A DNA stretch of 64,000 nt from Neolewinella aurantiaca (GTDB lineage: Bacteria > Bacteroidota > Bacteroidia > Chitinophagales > Saprospiraceae): contig NZ_VOXD01000034.1 in NCBI RefSeq assembly GCF_008014675.1, positions 1-64,000 on the forward strand, given 5' to 3'. Positions 36,327 to 44,589 of this stretch are shown in pieces. Positions within the stretch are counted from its first letter, which is position 1; every line of letters starts with the position of its first letter. The notes under the pieces were generated by a model, which was not told where the DNA came from, ran no database searches, and saw only the letters and a program-made list of their open reading frames with translations. The position numbers and the translations under genes are program-made.

Positions 36327-36366
36327 CAGAAAACCCGGAAGTCCAAACGGACTTTCGGGTTTTCTG
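36327..36366. terminator. Terminator hairpin after the C11 protease gene
   Basis: CAGAAAACCCGGAAGTCC (36327-36344) pairs with GGACTTTCGGGTTTTCTG (36349-36366), with a single G-T mismatch and loop AAAC. It lies 140 bp downstream of the protease stop. Confidence 0.7.
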
Positions 36367-36410
36367 ATTGAAATGATTTGCGGATCGACTCCCTGTTTTA
36401 CAACCTTCTC

Positions 36411-36590
36411 TGCACCTGCGACCGCGCCCGTATAAATCAGATAGTCCTCACAAGGCGCGGCCACAGGTGCAATGGGAGGTTTTGTGGAGCTCCACTGCAC
36501 CTATAGTTGCCTCGGTCATCAAAGGTGAAATTTTGGCCAGATGATGAAAGCGGCCGCTAAAGATCACCCGGGGCGGCCGAGGCAACTATA
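36411..36590. repeat. Nest of inverted repeats with dispersed motif copies 9 and 10
   Basis: Reading left to right: core TGCACCTGCGACCGCGCC (36411-36428, plus); a facing core at 36454-36471 (minus, TGCACCTGTGGCCGCGCC); the shared 18-bp extension (36472-36489); palindrome GTGGAGCTCCAC (36484-36495); a half core TGCACCT (36496-36502); and a pair of exact 14-bp arms TATAGTTGCCTCGG/CCGAGGCAACTATA (36502-36515 and 36577-36590). No gene fits. The nest fills the gap between two convergent genes. Confidence 0.65.
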
Positions 36591-36639
36591 TAACGCGCGG
36601 CAGCACTACCTACTAGCACACTACCGACTGCATTCTGAA

Positions 36640-38685
36640 TCACTCCGGCAACCGGACCGTCATCGTATCGTCGGTGTACATATCTCCGGTACTGAGTACC
36701 TCCCCGTTGCTGTCTTTTATGACTACAGTCATGTTCTGTCCTTTCCTGCTCACTTCAATATCAAAGCCATCGTCCTGCCCTAAGGCGTGGATATTGCGCA
36801 GCGCCATCTTGTCCCAACCTTCAGGCATCCGGGGTTGCAACCGAAAAGAGCGGAATCCGGTTGGGAGAATCCCGAACAGCCCCTCGGTGAATACCCGGCA
36901 GTAGAGGCCGCTTTCCGCACTCAGGTGGGCCATATTCCCCTCTGGGTAAGCTTCTACGGCGTAGGGAACCCGTTCGCCAAGCAGGCGTTCCTGGCTGTAC
37001 TGCAGGAGCCGCTCGTGGGCACGTTGGACTCCTCCGGCAATGAAAGCGCCGCGCAGGGCGTAGAGCGTCCCGCGGTCCCAGAAGATCTTACTGACGGCCG
37101 GGTTCGGGTGATTTTTCTCTACCGCTACGCCGTTCTCCGTCCAAAGGCGATCGAATAAGCCGGTGAGCGTTCCTTCCTCACGCCCCCGCAGGCCAACCAC
37201 CAATGGCAGGGCAATCCAGTGACGAAGCGCTTCGTGACCATCGTAATAACGGTAGGTTTCCAGGCCTTCCACTTCACGGCCGAAGAAGTTCTCGATGGCT
37301 TCGCTGAGCGCCTCCCGCTGGCGCGACCAGGTTTTGATCATCTTTTTGTCTTTACCCAATTCCCTGGCCAGACTGATGCTCGTTTCCAACGCGCCGTAGT
37401 ACAGGCTGGAGGTGGAGAGGTTGGCGTCTCCCGTTTCAATGCGGCCCTCCATTTCGTCCGACTGGCTGGCGACCACACCATCTTCGGTTAGCATCCGGTG
37501 GTTGTAGTCCAGGCACCAGTTGAGTAGTGGCCACAGCTCTTCGGCGATGGCTTGGTCGCCAAGGGCAAGCAGGTAATGACTCAGGCCGTAGGCGATCATC
37601 GCTGCATCGCCCCGGTCGAGCGGATTGGCGGGGCTATCCCCTTCCATCTCAAAGGAGTAACGGATGTTGGAGCCATCTTCGGGGATCGCTTTTCGGTAGA
37701 TCCGCCACATGTTCAGCGCCGCGTCGTTGCCCAGCTGATAGCCCAGGTAGGGAAAGAAGGGATTGATGTACTCCGCTTGGTCGTTGGCCCAAAAGCCGAT
37801 GTAGTAACGCCCTCCGCCGGGGCTGTGCACCAGACCAAGTTTTGAGTCGAAGATGCTCTCCGCTCCCCGGATTTTGGCGAGGGAGAACATGGTGTTGTAG
37901 GTGGGGTTCGGCGTTTCGAGGATCAGGTTTTCTTGTAGGTCGCTAATCTGTTGTTTTCGAAGCTTATGGCTTAGTCTTGCGCCAGTAGAATTTATCAATA
38001 TTGTTCGGTCCTTAGCGTCAACGACTTCCTGTACTAAAAAAACAGTATCTCTTTCACCTGGCACCAAGGATTTTTCAATTTTTCCGACATACTGCGAATT
38101 AATTGTCCAACGGCCCTCTTCACCTCTTCTTGATTCAGCGAGATACCTACCATCCAACTTTAATCGTATTACCTTTTCGCCCACGTTAGAGAACTCAATT
38201 CGTTCAAATGCTGCGTGCATATTCTGAGCTGGATAATAGGTCCGGCTAATCTGAAGACCGTCAGAATCTGGTTCATGGAAAATACTCAGAGTACCGTCTA
38301 TAACAATCTTCTCCACCGGTCCTAAAGAAACCTCTTTACTTCCGACGTACATCCGTGGCAACACCTCTTCGTCCTCATAATCCTGCCGCAGGTAGTTCCG
38401 GTAGGTTGCCCACCAGGCTGGATCGGCATCCTTGATGTAGGGTCTCATTTGGGGGAAGATCAACTCACGTTTCACCTTCACCATCCGGTTCGTATCCACC
38501 GCATAGTGGATGATGGCAGAAACGCCCCGGCCCGACATTTCGATGTTGTCTCCGTGCGGCAGGCGGGTATCGTTCGCTACGTCCCAAACGATGCCGGATT
38601 CCGACTCGTTGATCTGCCAACGGGTTTCCTGACCAATAGGTGGAAAAAACATCGAGGATAAAATCAGAAAGACGAGGTAGCGCAT
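36640..38685 (-). CDS. Six-hairpin (alpha/alpha-barrel) glycosidase, exported
   Basis: The 681-residue protein has a signal peptide (YLVFLILSSMFFPPIG). The N-terminal part (30-270) is beta-rich; the centre (about 275-580) has the repeated helical hairpins of six-hairpin glycosidases, with acidic catalytic-region candidates in FWANDQAEYINPFFPYLGYQLG, DGVVASQSDEMEGRIETGDANLST and HEALRHWIALPLV. A C-terminal beta sandwich (NIHALGQDDGFDIEVSRKGQNMTV) follows. This layout suits alpha-L-rhamnosidase-like or amylo-alpha-glucosidase-like enzymes (GH78/GH63/GH15 clans); specificity is unclear. The middle N-terminal section (nt 37.9-38.3 kb) looks more AT-rich than its flanks. Confidence 0.75.
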   Translation of the reverse strand: MRYLVFLILSSMFFPPIGQETRWQINESESGIVWDVANDTRLPHGDNIEMSGRGVSAIIHYAVDTNRMVKVKRELIFPQMRPYIKDADPAWWATYRNYLRQDYEDEEVLPRMYVGSKEVSLGPVEKIVIDGTLSIFHEPDSDGLQISRTYYPAQNMHAAFERIEFSNVGEKVIRLKLDGRYLAESRRGEEGRWTINSQYVGKIEKSLVPGERDTVFLVQEVVDAKDRTILINSTGARLSHKLRKQQISDLQENLILETPNPTYNTMFSLAKIRGAESIFDSKLGLVHSPGGGRYYIGFWANDQAEYINPFFPYLGYQLGNDAALNMWRIYRKAIPEDGSNIRYSFEMEGDSPANPLDRGDAAMIAYGLSHYLLALGDQAIAEELWPLLNWCLDYNHRMLTEDGVVASQSDEMEGRIETGDANLSTSSLYYGALETSISLARELGKDKKMIKTWSRQREALSEAIENFFGREVEGLETYRYYDGHEALRHWIALPLVVGLRGREEGTLTGLFDRLWTENGVAVEKNHPNPAVSKIFWDRGTLYALRGAFIAGGVQRAHERLLQYSQERLLGERVPYAVEAYPEGNMAHLSAESGLYCRVFTEGLFGILPTGFRSFRLQPRMPEGWDKMALRNIHALGQDDGFDIEVSRKGQNMTVVIKDSNGEVLSTGDMYTDDTMTVRLPE

Positions 38686-38734
38686 AGGTCAGGTTATTGA
38701 AGGCCGGAAATGTACGGGTTTCTCCTGTTCATCG

Positions 38735-38752
38735 GGCGCGGCCGCAGGTGCA
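38735..38752 (-). repeat. Dispersed motif copy 11 (TGCACCTGCGGCCGCGCC)
   Basis: Exact consensus, 50 bp upstream of the glycosidase start and in the same direction as that gene. Confidence 0.7.
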
Positions 38753-38890
38753 TTGGACGGTAAATTCTGTTCCCCGCCCGACAACCAGCTGCGTTCAGGA
38801 TAATTGTAGGCTTCTTACGCATACACAAAACGAAGTTCGATTCGGGCCATCGGGCCAAAGGATGAGCGACTATGGCCCCCCTCTCTAGTC

Positions 38891-39805
38891 TCAATCTTCT
38901 GCCCCTCTCATTTTGCTCCGGAAGATGTCCTGAATCACCGCCAGTTCTCTTTTGTACTTCAGGTCCGTCCTTGAACCGAAGTACAAGATGTTCTCGGTAC
39001 TGACTCTACCCTCCCAGACTAATTTTATCTCTTTGGCCGCAATCTGCTCCTGGCATAGAAAATCGGGTACCAGCGCCAGTCCGTTCCCCTGGCTAAGACA
39101 TCTGATTATAGACGTGATGCTCGGCAAGATATAATTCGGCTTAAAAGCAGCGCGTTCGTTGAAATTCTCAAACCAAAACCGCCGGAAGTGCTCCATCTCA
39201 TTCGAGGAACTGTACCAGGTGTTTTTCAGCAGCTCTTCCTTTAGTCCCTTAAAATCGCTGTTTTTCAGGCAGCGTTCTGTTTCTTTTGTGTCGGTCTTTG
39301 CCCCGGCGATCAACACGATTCTTTCTCTGGAGAATGGAGTGTATTCAACCAGCGTTTTCTGCTTACGCTGTGGCTCCGGAGTGATTACCAGGTCGAGGAT
39401 CCCGTTGTCCAGATCGCTGATCAAATCCGGGTGTGCTCCAAACCTGGCGACTAGGTCAAAATCCAGTTTGTGTACTTCCGGCTCAATGATGAGCTGGAAG
39501 GTTTCAGAGCACATCCCGATGTGAACTGAGGGACTTTTCTCCTGGGTTGTTTTCTTGAAATGTTGTTCGGCGACTTCAAGTTTGTTGATCGCCTCGACGA
39601 TGAATTCATACAAGACTTTACCGTCCTCCGTCGGTACCATCTTTCTTGATGTCCGTTCGAATAAGGTTTTGCCCACGTAAGTCTCCAATGCTTTCAGGTG
39701 TACGCTAACCCCGGGCTGGGAAGCATACAAGGCCACCGACGCTTTGGTCAGGGTTCCCCTTTCGTAGATTTCCTTGAACGTACGGTACCATTCCAGATTT
39801 ACCAT
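38891..39805 (-). CDS. LysR-family transcriptional regulator
   Basis: The 304-residue regulator has a winged HTH in the first 60 residues (WYRTFKEIYERGTLTKASVALYASQPGVSVHLKALETYVGKTLFER), then a linker helix and a periplasmic-binding-protein-like effector domain (SVHIGMCSETFQLIIEPEVHKL ... LALVPDFLCQEQIAAKEIKLVWEG). It is transcribed divergently from the quinone reductase gene at 39901 across 95 bp that contain dyads typical of LysR operators, so it most likely controls that gene and itself. The effector is unknown, perhaps a quinone or other electrophile given the target. Confidence 0.9.
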   Translation of the reverse strand: MVNLEWYRTFKEIYERGTLTKASVALYASQPGVSVHLKALETYVGKTLFERTSRKMVPTEDGKVLYEFIVEAINKLEVAEQHFKKTTQEKSPSVHIGMCSETFQLIIEPEVHKLDFDLVARFGAHPDLISDLDNGILDLVITPEPQRKQKTLVEYTPFSRERIVLIAGAKTDTKETERCLKNSDFKGLKEELLKNTWYSSSNEMEHFRRFWFENFNERAAFKPNYILPSITSIIRCLSQGNGLALVPDFLCQEQIAAKEIKLVWEGRVSTENILYFGSRTDLKYKRELAVIQDIFRSKMRGAED

Positions 39806-39816
39806 TGCTATAAATA

Positions 39817-39857
39817 TTGTAATACAAAGGTATGATTTGTATTGTTTTTACAATACA
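39817..39857. promoter_or_regulatory. Two dyads, probable LysR-type operators
   Basis: TTGTAATACAA (39817-39827) is an 11-bp palindrome, and TGTATTG/CAATACA (39838-39844 and 39851-39857) is a perfect inverted repeat with a 6-bp spacer. Both share the TTGTA/TACAA half-site and lie between the divergent genes. Confidence 0.5.
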
Positions 39858-39868
39858 TGGTGCGATTC

Positions 39869-39876
39869 TACTTTTG
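39869..39876 (+). promoter_or_regulatory. TACTTTTG -7 box of the quinone reductase gene
   Basis: Matches TAnnTTTG and lies 24 bp before the ATG at 39901. A TTG at 39842-39844 could be the -33 element, with a rather long 24-bp spacer, and falls inside the operator-like dyad. Confidence 0.5.
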
Positions 39877-39900
39877 CAGAACAACAAAATAGCAACCAGC

Positions 39901-40506
39901 ATGAAGAAGATTTTTGTAATCAACGGAAGCCATCCTTTCGCCCATTCCGGCGGAAAGTTCAACGAAACACTTTTCCGGAATACCATCACTAATTTCGAAT
40001 CTCTGGATAGATTCGAGGTTAAGTCTACCCAGGTTGGTGACGAGTATGACCCGGAAGAAGAAGTCGAAAAATTCAAGTGGGCAGATCTTATCATCTACCA
40101 TACTCCTATCTGGTGGTTTCAACTACCCTTCGGCTTCAAGAACTACATCGACGTTGTATTCACCGCAGGCCACCAGAATGGCATTTATACAAGTGACGGA
40201 CGAAGCCGCAGCAACCCCGCGATCAACTACGGCACCGGAGGTTTGATGCACGGCAAAAAATACATCCTTACCACCAGCTGGAATGCCCCGCGTACAGCCT
40301 TCACTCTCGAAAACGAGTTTTTTGATCAAAGGAGCGTAGACGATGGCGTTATGTTCGGATTCCACAAAATGAACGCCTTCGCCGGTCTGGAATTGCTGGC
40401 TACCCACCATTTCCACGACATGGAAAAGAACGCTGATGTCCCGGAAGAGCTCAGGAACTACAATGCATTCCTCAACCAGGTGATCGGCGAGTTAAGCCTG
40501 ATTTAA
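39901..40506 (+). CDS. NAD(P)H-dependent quinone oxidoreductase, MdaB-like
   Basis: The 201-residue flavodoxin-fold enzyme starts MKKIFVINGSHPFAHSGGKFNETLF with the phosphate-binding loop, continues WADLIIYHTPIWWFQLPFGFKNYIDVVFTAG (the FAD-contact WWFQLP block of MdaB/modulator of drug activity B) and ends with the dimer helix LNQVIGELSLI. It reduces quinones by two electrons, protecting against redox cycling. The start at 39901 has the flavodoxin strand directly after it; the frame extends 23 codons upstream through the promoter and is rejected. It is regulated by the divergent LysR protein, by inference. Confidence 0.9.
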   Translation: MKKIFVINGSHPFAHSGGKFNETLFRNTITNFESLDRFEVKSTQVGDEYDPEEEVEKFKWADLIIYHTPIWWFQLPFGFKNYIDVVFTAGHQNGIYTSDGRSRSNPAINYGTGGLMHGKKYILTTSWNAPRTAFTLENEFFDQRSVDDGVMFGFHKMNAFAGLELLATHHFHDMEKNADVPEELRNYNAFLNQVIGELSLI

Positions 40507-40566
40507 ACCATAACTAACCCGATTTCTTCTGCTTGCCCGCCCCCCGGATTGTCAGCGATCACTTAT

Positions 40567-40950
40567 TCAAACATCATCGTTCACTTCGATCCAATACCCA
40601 TCGGGGTCCTGAAAGTACACCTGCAGAATTCCATCGCTGCGGACGTAGTCTTTATTCGGCGTACCGAGCCAATCGGTGTAATCCAGGTCTATTGCTTTCA
40701 GGTGCTCTATGAATGATTTCAGGTCAGGGGTCGACAATGCAAAATGGACAGCCTTGTTGACCCGGACTTTAAATTCCGGGCGGGGAATAACGTGAAGCTG
40801 CTTCCCTTCACCCAACGACAGCCACCGGGTTTTTGAGTTGGAAGCAGTGTTCTTGATCTCGGGCAACTCAAGAACCCTTTGGTAAAACTCTGTTGACTTG
40901 TCGACATCCGTCACAGAGATTGCTATGTGATTGAAAGAAAAAGTACGCAT
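40567..40950 (-). CDS. VOC-superfamily (glyoxalase/dioxygenase-like) protein
   Basis: The 127-residue protein has a paired beta-alpha-beta-beta-beta fold: FSFNHIAISVTDVDKSTEFYQRVLELPE in the first half and VNKAVHFALSTPDLKSFIEHLKAIDLDY in the second, ending VYFQDPDGYWIEVND. The metal-ligand positions are His (NHIAI), His (VHFAL) and Glu (WIEV), as in glyoxalase-I-like enzymes. The substrate is unknown. The start at 40950 begins at the conserved first strand; the 36 codons upstream are basic and unlike the family. Confidence 0.85.
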   Translation of the reverse strand: MRTFSFNHIAISVTDVDKSTEFYQRVLELPEIKNTASNSKTRWLSLGEGKQLHVIPRPEFKVRVNKAVHFALSTPDLKSFIEHLKAIDLDYTDWLGTPNKDYVRSDGILQVYFQDPDGYWIEVNDDV

Positions 40951-41116
40951 GTGTTTAAGTTTGAAATCCTTGAAAAGGTAGCGTGAAATCGCTGGTCTTT
41001 TGACTACGATTTTCAACCTGTTCTTCGCCAACATGACAGAAATGGGGGCTTCCCTCATTGATGCCCTGTATGTACCGGGCAGCGAAGATAACTTTTCACA
41101 GGATTCCAGGAACTTT

Positions 41117-41923
41117 TTACCCGGCGGCTGCGCCTACGTACGCCAGAAAACGATCCAACGCTTTCCGCTTCGGAGCATCCAGGTCATAATCGATGTGGTG
41201 CGTATAGTATTCCACAAGGTTGAAGTCGGGATGAGGCGAGGACAACAACAACTGTAACTCTGGCAAGTGTTCCATACCTTCTTTTAGCGCTTTATTGAAA
41301 GCAGCAATAAATTCGGGGTCGAGCGGTTTTACCGATACCCAGGCTGCGAAGACAAAGGGCAGCCCCGTGTGCTTTTTCCAGACCTCGCCGAGGTCATAAA
41401 CGTACTTGAAGCGTTTCTCCAGACCAATGGTACGATCACCGATTACAAGTCCTCCGGTAGTTCCGCCAATATGGTCGATGTAACCGTCTTCGGCTGCGAT
41501 GAACTCCGGTTCCAGCTTCCAGTACTCCTCCAGCAAAAGCCGTGTCAGCATCACCGAGGAACGGCTGTGGTGATCGAGGTAGATACTCGTCATCTCCTCT
41601 ATCGGTACATCTCCGTAAATACACACCGTGGCCACTTTTCCGTCGGCCCCGATGCAGTAGTCACTGATGATGTGCGCCTCGGGGAGTTCGGGAATCACCG
41701 CTACCGGCACCAGCGCAATGTCGGCCTCTCCCGCCACCAAACGACGTGCACATTCCGAAGGAATGGCGAGGTCCATGTCCAGTTCCGATTGGATTCGCGA
41801 GCGAAGCAAACCGTACAGTAAGGGCTTCGTGTTGAGGTATGAAACGGCCACCACGCGGTGGCGTGGTTTGGGGTTGTTGCCGCTCAGGTTCTTGTCCCGC
41901 AATGTTTCGAAAGTGGCTACCAT
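41117..41923 (-). CDS. mqnA: Menaquinone biosynthesis MqnA/MqnD-family enzyme, probably chorismate dehydratase
   Basis: A 268-residue periplasmic-binding-protein-like enzyme of the futalosine route. The first strand VVAVSYLNTKPLLYGLL is the typical MqnA start, with later EADIALVPVAVIPEL and GTTGGLVIGDRTIGLEKRFKYVYDLGEVWKKHTGLPFVFAAW blocks. MqnA dehydrates chorismate to 3-enolpyruvyl-benzoate. The start at 41923 overlaps the end of the upstream phosphatase gene by 7 bp, so the two are probably translated together. The long N-terminal extension in the same frame (to 42088) is basic nonsense opposite the phosphatase gene and is rejected. MqnD is the alternative assignment. Confidence 0.88.
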   Translation of the reverse strand: MVATFETLRDKNLSGNNPKPRHRVVAVSYLNTKPLLYGLLRSRIQSELDMDLAIPSECARRLVAGEADIALVPVAVIPELPEAHIISDYCIGADGKVATVCIYGDVPIEEMTSIYLDHHSRSSVMLTRLLLEEYWKLEPEFIAAEDGYIDHIGGTTGGLVIGDRTIGLEKRFKYVYDLGEVWKKHTGLPFVFAAWVSVKPLDPEFIAAFNKALKEGMEHLPELQLLLSSPHPDFNLVEYYTHHIDYDLDAPKRKALDRFLAYVGAAAG

Positions 41924-42549
41924 TTTCCGGTATTGAGTTCTGCTGGCAGATGGGTTCGGTCGTTTTGCAGGTCGAAGTGCCAGTTGCCGTCGTCCTGCAG
42001 GGTAGCGCGCCACAGGCCGGTGTTGCTGTGGGTCAGTTCGTTCATCCGGTCTATCGGCCGGCCCATCATCAGGGTTACCAGGCCGCACATTGCGCGGCCG
42101 TGCGAGCAGATCAGGATCAGGTCTTCTTCGCGCTCCGGCAGGTGGTCGATGAATTTTTGCAACCGCACTCCCATTTCACGGGCGCTCTCTCCCCCACCGA
42201 TCCGACCGTCGATGTGGCCGAGGCCCCAGCCATCTTTTATACTCTGGTACTCGGCAATGGAAGCTTCAGTTCCTTTTTTGCCTTCGTGAGTGCCCCAACT
42301 CATTTCGTTGATCTCCAGGTGGCGCTCCCACGGAATGCCCGCGTCGATGAAGCCGGCAACGGTCTCCCAGGTACGCTTCAGTCCGCTGGTCAGAACGACC
42401 CCGAATGGCAATTCACGGTACTTCTCGTAGTAATGCTTGCCCTGGGTTCGTCCCGTATCGTTCAGGCTCGAATCGACACCGCTGCCCTGAACGATGCCCT
42501 TCAGGTTGAAATCGGTCTGGCCGTGGCGGAGAATATATACTGTTTTCAT
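41917..42549 (-). CDS. Histidine phosphatase (phosphoglycerate-mutase superfamily)
   Basis: The 210-residue protein opens KTVYILRHGQTDFNLKGIVQG, with the phosphorylated His in RHG, and has the second catalytic pair in LILICSHGRAMCGLV; GVVLTSGLKRTWETV and MSWGTHEGKKGTE are further family blocks. It dephosphorylates small phosphoesters; the substrate cannot be read from sequence. It sits between two menaquinone genes and overlaps mqnA, so a role in that pathway is possible but unproven. Confidence 0.88.
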   Translation of the reverse strand: MKTVYILRHGQTDFNLKGIVQGSGVDSSLNDTGRTQGKHYYEKYRELPFGVVLTSGLKRTWETVAGFIDAGIPWERHLEINEMSWGTHEGKKGTEASIAEYQSIKDGWGLGHIDGRIGGGESAREMGVRLQKFIDHLPEREEDLILICSHGRAMCGLVTLMMGRPIDRMNELTHSNTGLWRATLQDDGNWHFDLQNDRTHLPAELNTGKW

Positions 42550-42573
42550 TTGCTAATTTTAGGAACCAAGAGT

Positions 42574-42603
42574 TAGGAGCTAGGAATTAGTTTCTAGCTC
42601 CTA
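42574..42603. repeat. Hairpin in the gap between mqnE and the phosphatase gene
   Basis: TAGGAGCTAG (42574-42583) is exactly complementary to CTAGCTCCTA (42594-42603). The surrounding sequence repeats TAGGAA/TTCCTAG units several times (42560-42615). It may be an attenuator or a small degenerate repeat. Confidence 0.45.
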
Positions 42604-42615
42604 GTTCCTAGTTTT

Positions 42616-43803
42616 CTAGACAACCGGCAACGAGGTGTACCCGCGGTACTGTTTGTCGTCGGCAAACTCTACGTCTTTGTAGTCCTTGATCACCTCGTAG
42701 AGCGTACCCCGTTCGATGGGATGACGACCAACGGCGCGGATCATCTTCACCAACGCCTCGGTGCTGAGAGCAGGGTTTTGTTCTCCGCCCGCCATCGAGT
42801 AAATGCGCGTAGTGTCGTCAATAGTTCCGTCGATATCGTCTACGCCGAAGGCGAGTGAGAGCTGGGCGGTCGTGCGGCCGATCATCGGCCAGTACGCTTT
42901 GACGTGGTCGAAATTATCGAGATAGATGCGGCTGATGGCATAGTTGCGCAGGTCCTCCACTACGGTCGATTCGTCGAGGTGGCTCAGTTCGTTGTTTTTA
43001 TTGCGAAACTTCAGCGGGATAAAGGTCTGGAAGCCTCCGGTCTTGTCCTGTAGCTCGCGTAGTTTCTCGAGGTGATCCACCCGGTGCCGGTATTCTTCGA
43101 TGTGGCCGTAGAGCATCGTCGCGTTGGAGCGCATACCGAGCTCGTGCCAGATTTCGTGGATGCGCAGCCATTCCTCTCCGGAGCATTTACCGCCTGCGAT
43201 CTGATCGCGGATTTCGGGGTGGAAAATCTCCGCTCCGCCGCCGGGCATCGACTGCAGTCCGGCTTCTTTCATCCGGGCCATACCCTCTTCGTAGCTGATC
43301 TTGGCTTTCTTGAAGATATAGTGGTACTCTACGGGCGTGAGGGCCTTTACGTGCAGATCGGGCCGGTGCTTCCGGATACGGCTGAACAACTCGGCGTAGA
43401 AGGGAACGTCGTACTGGGGCAGTACGCCACCAACGATGTGAACTTCCGTTACCGGTTTGTCGTCGTAACTTTTCACGATGTCCATGATGTCATCGAGGCT
43501 ATATTCCCAACCGTCTTCCCGTTTCTTTATCCGGCGGCTGTAACTACAAAAAGTGCAGGTATACAGGCATACGTTGGTAGGCTCTACGTGAAAATTACGG
43601 TTGAAGTAAGTCTTGTCGCCGTGCTTGCGCTCCCGGATATGGTTAGCCAGCGAGCCGAGGTAACCGAGTGGCGCTTCGTCGTAGAGCAACTGCCCTTCTT
43701 CCGGAGTGATCCGGTCGCCGGCGTAGACCTTTTCGGCAATCACCCGGAGGCCAGGAGACAACTTGGTATCGCGCAAAATCGTTGAAATGGAAGGACTGCT
43801 CAT
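42616..43803 (-). CDS. mqnE: Aminofutalosine synthase MqnE (radical SAM)
   Basis: The 395-residue enzyme has the radical SAM cluster motif CLYTCTFCSYSRR (CxxxCxxC), TEVHIVGGVLPQYDVPFYAELF, LQSMPGGGAEIFHPEIRDQI, SNATMLYGHIEEYRHRVDHLEKLRELQDKTGGFQTFIPLKF and NFDHVKAYWPMIG, all typical of MqnE rather than MqnC. It couples enolpyruvyl-benzoate with SAM to make aminofutalosine, the step after MqnA. Together with the gene at 41117 it shows that menaquinone is made by the futalosine pathway; MqnB/C/D lie outside the window. Confidence 0.95.
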   Translation of the reverse strand: MSSPSISTILRDTKLSPGLRVIAEKVYAGDRITPEEGQLLYDEAPLGYLGSLANHIRERKHGDKTYFNRNFHVEPTNVCLYTCTFCSYSRRIKKREDGWEYSLDDIMDIVKSYDDKPVTEVHIVGGVLPQYDVPFYAELFSRIRKHRPDLHVKALTPVEYHYIFKKAKISYEEGMARMKEAGLQSMPGGGAEIFHPEIRDQIAGGKCSGEEWLRIHEIWHELGMRSNATMLYGHIEEYRHRVDHLEKLRELQDKTGGFQTFIPLKFRNKNNELSHLDESTVVEDLRNYAISRIYLDNFDHVKAYWPMIGRTTAQLSLAFGVDDIDGTIDDTTRIYSMAGGEQNPALSTEALVKMIRAVGRHPIERGTLYEVIKDYKDVEFADDKQYRGYTSLPVV

Positions 43804-43937
43804 ATTAAGTAGGTAATAGTATAGGGGTACAACGCCCGTAACAACTTTCAGTTTTTACTGAAAGTAGGTTTTTCAAAAGAATTTTCTCAGCGGCTCTCAG
43901 TGATCTGTTTTGTTACTCTCCAGGTTTTGCCTCCGGG

Positions 43938-44570
43938 TCAATCAATTGTCAGCACCACCAGCACAACGCGGTCTTCATTTACCCGCCATTCGCGTCGGTA
44001 AGACAAGCTGATTTTTTGGCCCGGATCGAAATCACGCTTTCGTGCTACCGCTGCCGGCAGTTCAAAGTTAAGCTCTTTTCCTTCGTCCGTAACCAGGCGC
44101 AGGCCTTTGCTTCCGGGTTGGGTGCTCAGGGTTCCTGCCGCCCGCCACCTTGCAGGTGGCTCGGTGGTGGAGCGTAAAAAAGTATCCGCCGGCGGGTTTT
44201 TCGGTGACCGGAAGCGGGCAACAGTATTCCGGTCTTTGCGGCTGTCGGCCCAGCGGTATTCCTGGGGTTCGTCTTTTGGCCGGACGGTACGCAACAGCGG
44301 ACACACCTCCAGAAGGGGCTCGATGAGAAAATCTGAGAGTACATCACGGTGCTCGGGGTTCCGGGCATCCAGGTTATAAGCCTGGCGCAGCATCTTTTCG
44401 TGGTCTTCAGCCACTGCAATCAGGCACTGGGTCCCCAGCTCTTCGGTCAGTTCGGTGTTTGCGTCGTTAAGGCAGGTGCATATTTCCACGGCCAACGAGC
44501 GCAGTGGTTCATTTTGCCCCATCAGGGGCAGCAGGTAAAAGAGTAAAACCAGTATACTTAGACTGCGCAT
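43938..44570 (-). CDS. Exported protein of unknown function
   Basis: The 210-residue protein has a signal peptide (LSILVLLFYLLPLMGQ). The region 25-90 has a few cysteines (EICTCLNDANTELTEELGTQCL and EVCPLL) in helix-like sequence and resembles the small Cys-containing helical exported proteins frequent in Bacteroidota. The C-terminal 110 residues are basic and strand-rich (GLRLVTDEGKELNFELPAAV ... ISLSYRREWRVNEDRVVLVVLTID). I do not recognise a family. It is 20 bp upstream of the DUF4380-like lipoprotein gene on the same strand. Confidence 0.65.
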   Translation of the reverse strand: MRSLSILVLLFYLLPLMGQNEPLRSLAVEICTCLNDANTELTEELGTQCLIAVAEDHEKMLRQAYNLDARNPEHRDVLSDFLIEPLLEVCPLLRTVRPKDEPQEYRWADSRKDRNTVARFRSPKNPPADTFLRSTTEPPARWRAAGTLSTQPGSKGLRLVTDEGKELNFELPAAVARKRDFDPGQKISLSYRREWRVNEDRVVLVVLTID

Positions 44571-44589
44571 AGTGGCGAAGGTAGTGGTT

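Noticed and set aside
41924-42088. 55-codon N-terminal extension of mqnA
   Set aside because: It is antisense-like basic sequence within the phosphatase gene on the same strand in another frame; the family starts at the short lead before VVAVSYLNTKP.
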